A stretch of 64,000 nucleotides of DNA. Origin: Panonychus citri (lineage: Eukaryota; Arthropoda; Arachnida; Trombidiformes; Tetranychidae). Below are positions 40,268 to 51,057 of the stretch, piece after piece; the first letter of the stretch is position 1; every line of letters starts with the position of its first letter. Location: NCBI RefSeq assembly GCF_014898815.1, contig NW_026515513.1, positions 992,001 through 1,056,000 on the forward strand, in the 5' to 3' direction. Under the pieces are notes generated by a model that was not told where the DNA came from, ran no database searches, and was given only the letters and a program-made list of their open reading frames with translations. The position numbers were made by a program, and so were the translations under genes.

Positions 40268-41241
40268 ATGTTTATCTTTATTACAGTGATAACATTGATT
40301 ACTCTTTGGTCACAATCTATTGTGGGTAAGTTTTTGTAAAGATTATCAGTTGATTAATCTTTAATTGTCTTCTTTTCTTACTACTCAAGGCCAACAACAA
40401 TCAACTAATTGTCCTAAACAGTGTTTTACAAATGCTCCCGTTTGTGCTTCCGATGGTAAAATGTACCGATCAAAATGTGAAATGGAAATGAAAAATTGCG
40501 GGTAAGTTAATAGTCTCCATGATTGATTTTAATCAATTGAGTTTTAATTGTTCTGAAAATCCGATTGTAGAAAAAATTTGACCATTATTGATATGAAACA
40601 ATGTACTAAAGATCCTGGACAGTGTCCTAAGCTTTGCCTCGAAATATACGATCCCGTTTGTGGTGACGATGGTAAAATGTATTCTAATAAATGTATCATG
40701 CAAAAGCGCAATTGTAATAAGCGACCAGTGAAAATTGTCGACAAATCTTTTTGTATCAACTCAACTCGACGTGAGTACAATCATGATTAAAGGAATTAAT
40801 CAAAAGAAACAATACTAATTAGCAACGATTTTCTTATTTTACACTTAAACAGAGTCTCGAAACTTTGAAGATTGTCCAAAATCGTGCCTACTAACTGATA
40901 AACCCGTTTGTGGATCAGATAAAAGTTTATATCGAAATGAATGTGTAATGAGACAAAAAAATTGCGGGTAATTAACAATAATAATTGTTGCGAAAAATTT
41001 TTATTCCATTCTAATTGTTGATTATTTAAATTACAGAAAACGTATCAATACAATTGACATAAAACAGTGTGTCCAAGAGACTCATCCATGTCCTAATCGT
41101 TGCCTAACTATACCTGATCCCGTTTGTGGCTCAGATGGTAAATGGTATCTTAATCAGTGTTGGTTAAATTACACTAATTGTGGTAAAATACCAGCGATTA
41201 TTAAAGTGTCCAAAGACCAATGTAAAGGGCGGTTAAACTGA
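40268..41241 (+). CDS. Secreted four-domain Kazal-type serine protease inhibitor
   Basis: Five exons, 40268-40325, 40390-40501, 40571-40770, 40853-40967 and 41037-41241, give 229 residues. The first exon is a signal peptide (MFIFITVITLITLWSQSIVG). Four Kazal domains follow, each with the C-P-x-x-C, PVC(A/G)xD, Y-x-x-x-C and N-C pattern: CPKQCFTNAPVCASDGKMY, CPKLCLEIYDPVCGDDGKMY, CPKSCLLTDKPVCGSDKSLY and CPNRCLTIPDPVCGSDGKWY. Domains 1 and 3 are split by a phase-2 intron just after NCG, showing growth by exon duplication. By the usual Kazal rule (second residue after Cys2) the P1 residues would be Thr, Glu, Leu and Thr. That suggests elastase- or subtilisin-like targets and no trypsin-type loop; this is inference. 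AATAAA lies near 41390. The protein could protect the gut or body fluids, or act on host or prey proteases. Confidence 0.9.
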
Positions 41242-41861
41242 TCGTTAGTTTAAGCATGGGACAAAGGAAATGGCCTCAAATGCTATTTTCGTAACGATCT
41301 AAAATGAAACAAATAATGATAATTCTTAATACCATTGACTAAACTATTTTCTCTGCATATCAATATTAATATAATAATTAAAGCAGAAATAAAATTCGCA
41401 AACTATTAAATCAAATACTCAACTTTTCGGTATAAATCTCTGTGAAAATATTATAATACGAGTAATATGAAGCCATTGGATCAGAATCAATTGAACTAAT
41501 TGTTTTTTGAGTAAAATGAACATAATAGTCTAACGCTCAATACTCGTAGCTCTGGACATGCAACTGATTTAAGAAAAACTGATTGAAATGCAAAAGCAAA
41601 TGTTAGAAGTGGGGAAATGGTGAAAATGTTGATTCTTCTTGTGATGTTGAGAGTCAAAGAGACTCCCGAGGATAACTATCGGTTCATCGATGTATTTCCA
41701 AACAAATAAGATGTAGTGATAATTGGTAAACCAAAACTTATTCTATGTCAAGAATTTCGCTATTAGCTATTATCTATTAACTATTAGCAGCAAAAACGAA
41801 AAAAAATCAATTAAACTGAAAGATCAAAGACAAACGATAAATGATTAATAAAGTTATTGAC
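41242..41861. other. Spacer before the rearranged duplication block
   Basis: About 620 bp with the Kazal 3' UTR (AATAAA near 41390). No coding sequence recognised. It marks the left edge of the block of Tudor-gene fragments. Confidence 0.55.
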
Positions 41862-41932
41862 ATGTAACGTGTTTATCAACACATCCAGCACCAAATTTAC
41901 ATTGACATCTCAGGAAATGGTGACAATAATAC
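41862..41932 (-). pseudogene. Diverged fragment of the CCCH zinc-finger exon
   Basis: On the minus strand this reads CHHFLRCQCKFGAGCVDKHV, a near copy of the CCCH finger of the 54748-58883 gene (CHHFLRGQCRYGAGCVHKHV) with the C-C-C-H ligands still present. It has no splice context of its own and lies directly next to fragment A. It is more diverged than the other fragments, so it is probably an older copy. Confidence 0.7.
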
Positions 41933-41934
41933 TT

Positions 41935-42530
41935 ACATGACTTTATCAGTGACACAAAATCCTGATGTCACTTCCATGGCACAGTGGACTGCGAATGCTG
42001 GTAAGGTCGCAAATTTTGGCTTGAGAGTAAAACATCACGTCTTTCAATTTAATTTTATAATTTCTTCCAACTCTAGAGTCAAATGATTGTTGATGAATTA
42101 TGTCTTCTGCTGGTACGACATAAAATGAATATGGACTTAGGCAACTGGTAACTGTTACATCCAATTTACAACCTTCTCTGACAATGTCTCGTTCGAGAGT
42201 GTCCACGAGAACCTCTTCAGTGTCAAGAACTTCAACTATCAACAGAGAAAAAATCACCAAAAGAAAATCAAATTAAACTAAAAGATCTAAAAATGATTGA
42301 TTTTAATCAATCATCAACTTACGTTCTTGATTTTTAACTTGTTTATGAACACAACCAGCACCGCATTTACATTAAACTCTCAAAAAATGATGACATATCC
42401 CATTTAATCTTTGGTTTTAAATCCTTGGACAACGTTTCCAATATCCGTCGGGTCGTATTGATAATTATTGGAATAAGATTTTGCGTCTTCTGCCATTGGA
42501 TCCCAATTATCAGGGATCTTCTAAAATAAT
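41935..42530 (-). pseudogene. Fragment A: CCCH exon and second-Tudor exon copy, broken
   Basis: Minus-strand copy of exons 3 and 4 of the Tudor-CCCH gene with the intron between them retained, so DNA-mediated duplication. The exon-4 part (about 41935-42240) keeps the start (EVLDTEEVLVDTLERDIVRE) but lacks about 225 bp coding the Tudor core, replaced by a short AT stretch, and then runs out of frame. The exon-3 part (about 42320-42530) has an in-frame stop inside the zinc finger and starts abruptly after the EIPDNWDP segment. It cannot encode a working protein. Confidence 0.85.
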
Positions 42531-42631
42531 GTAATTATAATTCGTTAAATTCCAAAGCTACTCTGTTTTCTTATCAAAGTCAAATTATTCAACTGCATAT
42601 TCATGTGCATTCAATAATTGTTTTAATTTAA

Positions 42632-42816
42632 CAGAATTGAAGAGAAAGTTTGAATTGAATTTTAAGAGAAAGGCCGTGAAAAGACGAAAATGAAAGAGGT
42701 TAGAAAGGAGACAAAAAGCTTCACGAACCAACGACCATGCAAACTAACGAAGCGTCTTGGTTTCAAGTGAAGATCGATTGAAGAAGGAAAAATAGAAAGA
42801 ATTGTCAACACCAAAT
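42632..42816. repeat. Unidentified repeat, copy 1 (other copy 50677-50842)
   Basis: This 185 bp stretch (containing GAAAGAGGTTAGAAAG and AAGCTTCACGAA) is matched at roughly three-quarters identity by 50677-50842. In both places it abuts a piece of the Tudor-CCCH gene, but it is absent from the intact gene. It may be unrelated DNA carried along with the duplications, or part of another broken gene. Confidence 0.65.
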
Positions 42817-42821
42817 CGGAA

Positions 42822-43163
42822 AACACAGAGATGATACTCAGCGGGCGGAAGTGAAGAGGGTGGAATATGATAAAGGTGATAACCATCTTCAAGAATTGTT
42901 ATCAATTGAGCAACAGGGGTAAATTCTGATAGATTATCTTCATATTCGTCATCATCCAATTCTCCTTCTTCTTCTAACTGATCTTCTTCCTCTCCTTCTA
43001 CTTCAATTCCCTCCTCATCAGGTCTCAAATACTCTTCGTTATATTCATAATTATCACCGGCCGATAATTCTTGTCCATCATGATTGTAATTATCTTTATT
43101 GTTCCCGCTACCATCTTCATCTTCCTCTTGGTGAAATGTATCAATGCTTTGGTCATCAGCAGG
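42822..43163 (-). pseudogene. Fragment A2: acidic linker / start of Tudor 1
   Basis: Near-identical to 57118-57465 of the intact gene: it encodes the acidic linker (EGIEVEGEEEDQLEEE, DDDEYEDNLSEFTPVAQLI) up to PPAEYHLCV, then breaks. Only isolated codons differ, so it is a recent copy. It ends abruptly at a GGTCATCAGC sequence also present in the parent. Confidence 0.85.
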
Positions 43164-43280
43164 TCATTATTAATTGTGAAAATATAAAAATTGAAAGATC
43201 AACTCTTAAGCTACGAAATGATATAAAATGTAGAGAAATCAAACAATTAATTTCGATAATTTATTAATTGATCTAAATAC

Positions 43281-43736
43281 GCTTTTTTCTTATTTTTGAG
43301 ATCGAATTTTCGAAGTGGCCTTTTTGGACCTTTTAAAGGTCAGAAAATTTCGAAAATTAATTTATATCGTAGAAAAAGATTTGATTTAATTTATGATATA
43401 ATTTGGTTATTTAGAATGATTTCCTCGAAAAGTTATATCAAATTTAATTCGAAAATAAGAAAACTTTTATCATATTTTTCTATGGATAAATCATATACAA
43501 AATTTTGGAAAAATGAAAATTTTATAAAAAGTTATCATCTATGGAGTTTCAATGTTAAATCATTTCAAATATAATTTTTTATAACTTTTCGAGGAAATTA
43601 TTCTAATAAACCAAATTTTATCATAAATTAAATCAAACTTTTTTCTACAATTTAAATTAATTTTCGAAATTTTCTGACCTCTAAAAGGTTCAAAAAGGCC
43701 ACTTCGAAAATTCGATGTCTAAAATAAAAAAAAGTT
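43281..43736. mobile_element. Foldback / MITE-like palindromic element
   Basis: The left arm (about 43281-43438) and the right arm (about 43574-43736, reverse complement) are about 150 bp each and roughly 90% complementary. Matching blocks include TCGAATTTTCGAAGTGGCC, TCAGAAAATTTCGAAAATTAA and TTCCTCGAAAAGTTATA. The central 130 bp is unrelated AT-rich DNA. No transposase is encoded. A clean target-site duplication was not found. Long terminal inverted repeats without coding capacity fit a non-autonomous foldback or MITE-type DNA transposon. Confidence 0.75.
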
Positions 43737-43990
43737 GATTTAGGTTGATTTATAAATTAGCCAAACTAATTAACATAATTAAATAAAATCTATATCATTT
43801 TGAACATAAATGTTCAACCAATCAATAATAATATTTTTATAATTAATAATTAACCAATGTTCGAGAAATTGAGAAACGCGTCAAGCCAATCAAAAAGCGA
43901 CATTACTTATGTGGATACCTAATAAATAATATTCAATTTTCTCAGTAGAAACTTTTGTTTATTGATTTGTTTCTCTTTTTTCTGTTATAG

Positions 43991-44578
43991 CTGAAGATGG
44001 ACCCGTTACTACTCCAATCCCGATGCTCCTTTGGGCTTCATCCGATCCTTTCGAAGAAAACGAGATAGAAAAACTTAATTTCAAGAAATTTGTAAAATTC
44101 ACTGAAGCTCATCGAGAGGAAATCGCACAATTTTACGAGAATAATGACGCTGTTTGGTTTTACACTTTTGATGGTCAGTAATGCAGTGGAATCAGGAACC
44201 TCTGGAGTTATTTGGCCTGTGGTTTTAGCGAAAATTGCTTTCAAGAAACAAATTGGTTTGACTGAGAATAAGGAACATGGTGTTCCCTCTCTGGTTGCAT
44301 GGGCCATGAGGAAAACTGGACCGGGAACATCATATTCTTCAGTTAGTCGAACTGATTTGATCATCTTCATCCTCGAACATAAGATCGAGATCATTACGCA
44401 TTTGGACAATGGCGATGTTGAAGGTTTGATTAACTACATGGTTTCAACTTCAACTGAATCAGGAACCGAAGACATCGACTGGCAAAAAGTTATCAACTAT
44501 CTTAAGGATGAAAGACAATTATTCAAATATCCATGCGACCTCTTGAACCTTCTACTTTGTGACAGAATTTTGAAGTAA
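43991..44578 (+). pseudogene. Unrecognised coding remnant with a frameshift
   Basis: A polypyrimidine tract and TTATAG acceptor (to about 43990) lead into an open frame starting EDGPVTTPIPMLLWASSDPF that runs to a stop after FYTFDG near 44181. From 44144 the overlapping +1 frame continues coherently (NAVESGTSGVIWPVVLAK, VAWAMRKTGPGTSYSS) to a stop at 44578. Base composition is more GC-rich than the surroundings, as in other coding exons here. I read it as the second exon of a gene whose first exon is missing and which carries one frameshift near 44150-44185. A real gene with an unseen tiny intron is also possible. I do not recognise the family. Confidence 0.45.
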
Positions 44579-44832
44579 AATCAGTTGATTACTTGAAAAT
44601 ATTGATTTGCTTAAGATTTAAACAAGAAAATCCAATAAATTTTTAATTTCTATTGCAAATACAAATTTCAGATTCATAAGTTATTATAAATATCTACGGG
44701 GAAGGCGGGATGCAGATGAATTCCGATTGAATGAACTTCACATTTTACCCTTGCTTGTGTACCTTTAAAGCAAACTCCTTAGATTTTCGGTTAGGGTAAA
44801 AACTCATTCGGTAATTCAGCTTTCAGATTGTG

Positions 44833-45060
44833 AATAAACACTTCAACTAACTTACCTTGGTTGCCATTATCAACTTCGAATGCTTAAGATTCTCGCAAAG
44901 GTGACGAAGGTTCACCTTTATTCTGTGATGTCGCTGTTGCTTGGTAAGGTGCTGCTCTCGTCTCATGGTGAATCAGTTGCTGTCAACCAGGTGTATTCCG
45001 TGTCTATGTTAACGTTGTTCATTAAAACCAATACATCAACTAGATCGTCGGTAAATATGG
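44833..45060 (-). pseudogene. Degenerate coding-like remnant
   Basis: Minus-strand reading gives FTDDLVDVLVLMNNVNIDTE, then YTWLTATDSP followed by a stop, more Ser/Glu-rich sequence with further stops, and a good donor (GTAAGT) after GNQ near 44854. It looks like a decayed exon of an unidentified gene. No working product is possible as it stands. Confidence 0.3.
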
Positions 45061-45114
45061 TAAAAAAAGGACTAAACTTTATCAGCTTCATCCAATAACT
45101 AACAGGATTCTTTG

Positions 45115-45205
45115 AGAAAAAAATTGATAGAACAAAGAGAGAAAAAGATGAAAAAGAAAGAGAGAGAGAAAGGAAGAGAAAGAAAGAGAAAGAAAAAGGA
45201 AGAGA
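45115..45205. repeat. Purine-rich low-complexity tract
   Basis: GAAA/GAGA-rich stretch of about 90 bp without coding potential. Confidence 0.8.
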
Positions 45206-46388
45206 TCTAGTATTATGTATTATAATATAATATCTAGAATTACTATTGATTACTTTATTACCTTTAAATTGTCTGAATTTTCAAGATTAAATTGTAATCT
45301 TTCACCAGTCCAATCATAATTGTTACTTGCGTTACTTGAGCTTTAAACATTTTAAACTACTGCTTGTTGATTCAATTGATTAATGACATTGATTGTATTA
45401 ATAAAAGCTTCAAAAATATTGCTTGAAGAAATTTAATCATTTTTGTCGTTTATTATTTTATTAATATCATATGATTATAATAACCAAATGAACATCAATC
45501 TTTTGGGTTAATTGTTTCGAAGCAATTTATAGCTGTTATCAATATTTAATCATTTATCTAAATCAGTGCTTGGGGATTTTAATCAGTAAACAACAAAGAG
45601 AGATTAACTCAATCCAAAGATCAGTAATACTTATACATACATGTATGTATTACTATTTAACACAACCCAATATGATTAATCAATCAGGTAATCATCAAGA
45701 CAATATATGAAAAATGAAGCACATTAATCGAGTTGTAATCAAGTTGCAATGAAATTAGTAACCAAGAATAAACCAATAACAATTAAAATTATGTGCTCTC
45801 ATATCGACGCTTTGTTCAATTAATTTAATAGTTAATAGAGAAAAATTAATTAAAACAATTGCTATTCTATTGATAAAAAACCAACCATATTCTTCAAATT
45901 ATTCACCACTTTGATTAGTGACTAATTTTTAATTCATGAATTCAATCAATCATCAAGATTCATAGTAAAGTGAAAACACTGAATGATTATCACGAAGCGG
46001 AAATAAAAATCCACGAAACTGAATCGATTAAGTGGAATCAGAGTTTTTCATTGTTCACCAAGTTTGTTTCAAAAATTTCCGCTCATCATATTTCATTATC
46101 AATGAATTTGGTGAAATTGGTCAAGTTATCGTTACAGGAAATTTTGATTCTTCTATATATTGACCAATTGATCAGCCAGTAAAATGTAGATAAAGACTCA
46201 CGGATGAAAACTTTTGGAACTAGACTGATCTATAATGAACAATTGATTCAATTTAGTTTAATTAAATCAATTTAAAGGACATTTTTGGCAGTACTAAAAT
46301 ATTTGTTTACTGAAATTGGGTGGGGTGGGTGATTAATTAATTTGATTGTGAGAACAGAGATGATCGGAAGAAAGCCAAAAATACTTAC
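45206..46388. other. Gene-poor spacer inside the duplication block
   Basis: About 1.2 kb with no firm gene. An open frame at 45970-46182 (plus) has no family match and no ATG near its start. The stretch 46246-46320 is repeated near 54458-54540, so part of this spacer belongs to the same duplicated material. Confidence 0.45.
46246..46320. repeat. Duplicated spacer segment (other copy 54458-54540)
   Basis: CAATTTAGTTTAATT, AAATATTTGTTTACTGA and neighbouring words occur in the same order at 54458-54540, downstream of the intact Tudor gene. It is linked to the fragment duplications. Confidence 0.65.
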
Positions 46389-46905
46389 ATGACTTCATCA
46401 GTGACACAAAATCCTGATGTCACTTCCATGGCACAGTGGACTGCGAATGCTGGTAAGGTCGCAAATTTTGGCTTGAGAGTGAAAACATCACGTCTTTCAA
46501 TTTAATTTTATAATTTCTTCCAACTCTAGAGTCAAATGATTGTTGATGAATTATGTCTTCTGCTGGTACGACATAAAATGAATATGGACTTAGACAACTG
46601 GTAACTGTTACATCCAATTTACAACCTTCTCTGACAATGTCTCGTTCGAGAGTGTCCACGAGAACCTCTTCAGTGTCAAGAACTTCAACTATCAACAGAG
46701 AAAGAAATCACCGAAAGAAAACCAAATTAAACTAAAAGATCTAAAAATGAATGGCCGATTAACTCACGTTCTTGAGGTGTAACGTGTTTATGAACACAAC
46801 CAGCACCGTATTTGCATTGGCCTCTCAAAAAATGATGACATATCCCAGTATAATCTTTGGTTTTAAATCCTTGGACAACGTTTTTTCCAATATCCATTGG
46901 GTCAT
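46389..46905 (-). pseudogene. Fragment B: CCCH exon part and deleted Tudor-2 exon
   Basis: Minus-strand copy of parent exons 3-4 with the intron kept. The exon-4 part (46396-46690) carries the same 225 bp core deletion and the same replacement bases as fragment A. The exon-3 part keeps an intact CCCH finger and the PQER splice end but stops abruptly at 46905, where unrelated coding-like sequence in the opposite orientation begins. Confidence 0.85.
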
Positions 46906-47023
46906 CTACATTCTGTACTTAAATGATCAAGACAATCGAAATTTTTTATTGAGTCGAAATCATCAGGTTGCTATGCAATATTTTGAAACCTTGTTGAAAT
47001 TTTGTTGCGAGCCCAAGATCCAG
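46906..47023 (+). pseudogene. Orphan exon-like fragment, possibly exportin-like
   Basis: An open plus-strand stretch reading YLNDQDNRNFLLSRNHQVAM and then QYFETLLKFCCEPKIQ ends at a GTACAG donor-like site. It begins exactly where fragment B ends. The helix HQVAMQYFETLLKF is reminiscent of a HEAT repeat of exportin-T-type transport receptors, but the match is short and from memory. No other exon of such a gene was found nearby. Confidence 0.3.
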
Positions 47024-47306
47024 GTACAGTAACTGCTCTGCAGTTATTTTTTAGTAGGTATCGCATCTATGTCATAAGCTGATAATGATTATCACATTAT
47101 ATATTCAGAGTGCGTTTAAGTGTATCAAGAACCTAAAGTTATCTAACTCAAAAAAAATCAATTAATGAAGAACAATAGCTTCAGATTGATTGCTGTTGAT
47201 TAAAACGAGTATATATTAAAATTGAAACCGAGAAATTAACATCATAATCGTCGATTATTTGGTTTCGATATCTCATATTGTTTTTAATTCACCAGAAATA
47301 AAAACC

Positions 47307-48135
47307 ATGAACCGATTTTTAGCCATTACTTTTGTCATCGTCGTCTCATCATGTAAGTAAAACTTTTCTTTCGATTTACTTTTCTCAATAGATTCAAATG
47401 ATTAACTTTATTATTTTTCATTCTTTTTATCTTTAAATATCAACAGATTATTGTGATGCCTTTTGGGGAGAATTTGGTGATTGGGCTAAAGGAATGACTC
47501 CTTGTGAGATTTGCAAAAATGAAGCCGCAGCTGAAGTAGCTGCTTTGGAAGGCGCTCGAGATGCTTTCATACCTGGAATCCGTTCCTTACCTGGACTTAA
47601 GAGGCTCTGTGGTAAATATCCAACTCCTGAAGGATCTTGTGACTCTTTCGTTAAAGTATTCGAGGCTTCATTTGATCATCTTATCGAAAGACAAAGCAGA
47701 TCTCAAGAGCTTTGTGCTTATTATGGTGTCTGTGAGTCAAATTCGACCCTCGAAATTAGTTTACCAAGTCTTCCCGTTGCTCCAGTTACACCTAAACAAA
47801 ATCCTTCCAAAGTTTATGATGACGCCGTTTGCAAGCAATGTACCGATATTATCGCTGGATTTGCATTCATGGGCGTTGGTAACTATGCTAAGGATTTTGC
47901 TGCTCGAACTGAAAATAATTGTTTAGATTGGGTGAAAACTACTGAATCTCCAAGTGTCGAAGATTACAGAAAGTGTCTTGAGCTTAACTCAGTTTATTTC
48001 GATTCAATTACCAATAACATGATCGACAAATCGACCCAGAACTATTTGTGTTGGGATCTTTTCGATGTTTGTGAACCATCCAAAAAACCAAGCGAATTGG
48101 TCTTACCAGATTTGACTGAAATCATCAAAAACTAA
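47307..48135 (+). CDS. Secreted saposin-like protein, two SapB-type domains (copy 1)
   Basis: Exons 47307-47352 and 47447-48135 (phase 1) give 244 residues. Exon 1 encodes most of a signal peptide (MNRFLAITFVIVVSS). Two saposin-B-like domains follow, each with the C-x2-C start and the paired cysteines of the fold. Domain 1 has TPCEICK, RLCGKYPTPEGSCD and ELCAYYGVCE; domain 2 has AVCKQC, NNCLDWV, KCLEL and NYLCWDLFDVCEP. Between them lies a Pro/Val linker (LPVAPVTPKQ). SapB domains bind or perturb lipids; prosaposins, lipid carriers and lytic peptides all belong here and the exact role cannot be told. A TATATATTAAAA element sits near 47210 and AATAAA near 48206. An inverted paralogue lies at 51058-51906. 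Confidence 0.85.
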
Positions 48136-48363
48136 CATTTTCCAAGTAGAGAAAGTGTTCCAAAATCAAACATACCAATGAGTAACACTCGATATTAATC
48201 AGTAAATCAATAATAAAATTTCTTGCATGATTAATCGGATATCGAACTCAATTTATTTACATATTTAAAATTCAATTTTTAAGACATTAAAATCTTCACT
48301 GAATTATCAAAAATTCAACATTAATCAAATTACAGAATTGAACTAATCTTCCAAGAGTTAAGA

Positions 48364-49871
48364 TAAAAAACATGCTGATCAATTGAAACGAGAATTTAAA
48401 AAAGCAGTCAAGGTTATCAGACAATTAAGTTAAATTTAAAGTGAAATTAAAATTACAGGTAACACTTTTATAATCCATTAGGAGTTGTCTGTTGTTGCCA
48501 TAGCAGTTAGAAATGAAGCGGTAAAATTAGTTAACTAACAATTTAACACTACCTGTATAACGTAAGTACTTACGGTGTGCAGATCGATTGAATTTGATCT
48601 GATCTGGGAACAGGTAGCGACACTAATTTTATCTAAACTAATTTCTGGTGGAGTTTTCTCTTTAGATTGAGCATCGGCTTCCAATACCCAATCCATTGAA
48701 TCTGTGAAAGCATAATTGGCCTTGACCAGAGCCGCATTGACCAAAATATCTTTACCTTGGCCTAAGGCATTATCACTGTACCAAAGAAAGACCGATAAAG
48801 GTTCATCGTAATTACTTTTCGATGGACGTTCGGTAACATAAACAGTTACCATTTGTTCAATCTTGATGCCACTCAATTCCTCGAAATATTTTAAACATTC
48901 ATTGGACCAACCATCGGACGGAGGTGATATGTGAGATAATCGGCAGCGAACAGCAAATGCTGGAATGTTGATTACGTCGATTGGAAGAGGTTTTAAATCA
49001 CCAATATTCAATACATCCTCTGTTCCATAATCAATATATTTAACTAAAATTCGACGACATCTTAAAGGGTGTTTCGGTTAAAAACCTACCTTAAGGTCGA
49101 GAGGAAAAAATTTCATCGAACCCTTTGGTTGTATAATAGGTATCTCCACTAAAGATAATTGATCAGTGACAGAGTAAAATGATCCATCGGAAATTGAATG
49201 AGCTTTGTTAAGGGTAAGGTATCGATCGGAATTAAGTTGAATTAATTTCTCGGCCACTGCAATACAAGACTCTCTGGTTTCAAAATCACTAATTAACGGG
49301 TGAATATAAATACAATCAGGAATACCCGAGATATCACAAAAAGCTGAATAACTTAATCCATGCCAATCAGGATGAAAAGGAATACGAAGCACATCTAGTG
49401 AATAAGATTGGGGGACACAAGATAATCTCCAAATCCCTGAGACATCATAGAAAATGGCAAACTTAATTTGTCCTTCAATATTTAACTCTTTCTCGGTGTT
49501 AATCAAATGCTCGATCCATGGCATCTCTCCAGATTGGCTTAAATCAATAATTGCACCGGAAGAATGTACCTTCTTACAATTAACGATCGCTTGTTTGACA
49601 AATAATTTCGCTGGAAGCCAAACTTTACCATAATATCTAACGATCTCTTCAAATTCACTTCCAACCAGATCAATTGCTTCCATAAATCTAATTGAAAGAA
49701 TATGAAAAAAAAAGATTAGTCTCATAAAACAAAAGGAAACAATTGAAAAGAGGAAAAAAGTTACCTTTGAGTTTGAAGATCATCGCTAATCTGATCAGTC
49801 CAATTAGGTCTTAATCGGGAGACTCGAGAAGTTAAATCTGTGTTTATCCTAAAAACTGAACTACTCGAGAC
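48364..49871 (-). pseudogene. Fragment C: MYG1-Tudor 1 copy lacking the acidic linker
   Basis: Minus-strand copy of the parent gene covering the end of exon 1 (to 49871), the first intron, the MYG1 part of exon 2, the last third of Tudor 1 (LPIDVINIPAFAVRCRLSHI) and the following intron start. The region coding the linker and most of Tudor 1 is missing; about 65 bp of unrelated sequence (49072-49135) bridges the gap and puts the halves out of frame. Sequence is nearly identical to the parent elsewhere, so it is a recent DNA-level duplication. The left half retains the DLHT-GTAAGT splice donor. Confidence 0.88.
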
Positions 49872-50054
49872 GCAGTTATTCTTGAATTCTGGTACAAATG
49901 TTGCAGGAAAACGTAATAAATGGATTCAAATCAATATTGCACATGATAAACTATTCGAAAGTTACAACAATGGAAAAAAATATCAGCTCTTCAATATTTA
50001 GACAGAATACTTGTAATGGCCGGAGAAGTAGTTTTGCTACACTGTGAAATTAAA

Positions 50055-50235
50055 TTGTTTAACGATTATGGTGTTGATTTCTCAGTTTCAACCACAATAT
50101 ATACAATTTTTCCATCGACATCAATCAATCTCAAGCTATTGTTCTTAATTAATTGATTGATGTTTTTTGTTTTGAATAATTTTAGGTTCTTGATACACTT
50201 AAACGCACTATGAATATTTAATATGATTTATTCAT
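50055..50235 (-). repeat. Copy of saposin-gene upstream DNA
   Basis: Minus-strand match to the region upstream of saposin copy 2 (51955-52130), including the TATATA box context and the words TTCTTAATTAATTGATTGATG and AGGTTCTTGATACACTTAAACG (shown here as separate short words). No saposin exon follows it: the downstream side switches to fragment C. This is an orphan promoter segment left by rearrangement. Confidence 0.7.
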
Positions 50236-50321
50236 CATGAACATCATTTGAGTCTATCGCCCGTTCATTTAGATACGAATGCACCTAAGAAATATTGTAC
50301 AGAATTCAGGGAATTATAAAG

Positions 50322-50600
50322 TGGATCATATCCATACTTGATTGTTGTCTGAAAAATAAGACAATTAATATGATTAAATCATCCAATGTTAACAAGAAAC
50401 ATTCATTCGTAAATATTATACTAACCATATATTGGGTTATATTGTAACCTTTTGTCCTTCCCAGTGAAAGAGGTCAACTCTGAATCTCCCTGCCATGTCC
50501 CTGAGATTATAAATGAACAATGTGGTCAGTTAGAGAGTAAAGTCAATCTATGCAACTTGCATAATGCAAGTAACTCACCTTTCCTTGAAGTGCGGGCTAT
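50322..50600 (-). pseudogene. Fragment D: last exons of the Tudor gene
   Basis: Matches 54632-54894 of the intact gene on the same strand: the final exon (MAGRFRVDLF region), the preceding intron with a short insertion, the exon-5 end and the 3' flank. It lacks the upstream exons and ends next to the 50677-50842 repeat. Confidence 0.8.
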
Positions 50601-50676
50601 GGACATAACTGTACCAAGATAACATATCCAATAACTGTGGACTTTCCATTCGACCTCAAGTTATCCATAGATTAAC

Positions 50677-50842
50677 AGAATTAAAGATTAGAGAAGTTTA
50701 AAAGAAAAGGACATGAAAAGGCAGAAATGGAAGAGGTTAGAAAAGCTTCACGAATAATCGACCGTGCAAACCAACGAATCATCTTGGATTCTAGTGACGA
50801 CAGATCAAAGAAGGAAAAATAGAAAAAATCATCAACACCAGT
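50677..50842. repeat. Unidentified repeat, copy 2 (other copy 42632-42816)
   Basis: See the matching words GAAGAGGTTAGAAA, AGCTTCACGAA and GAAGGAAAAATAGAAA shared with 42632-42816. It adjoins fragment D. Confidence 0.65.
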
Positions 50843-51057
50843 TCTTGAAAGATTATCTCAATTCGATTAATGTCTAATTCTGTTATGATCTAGTAAAGAT
50901 GTTAGTTGTTTAAGAATCCGATTTAAAATGAAGGTTGTTGGATATGCGATTAATTATGCAGGAAGTTTTTTATTGTTGTTAATACTGATTAAATTGGAGT
51001 GCTAATCATTGGTACATTTAATTTTCAACTCATGTTTAACAATTGGAAAATGGCCAT

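Noticed and set aside
43991..44578. Assignment to V-ATPase accessory subunit S1 because of the LLWASS-like start
   Set aside because: The rest of the sequence does not support it; left as unrecognised.
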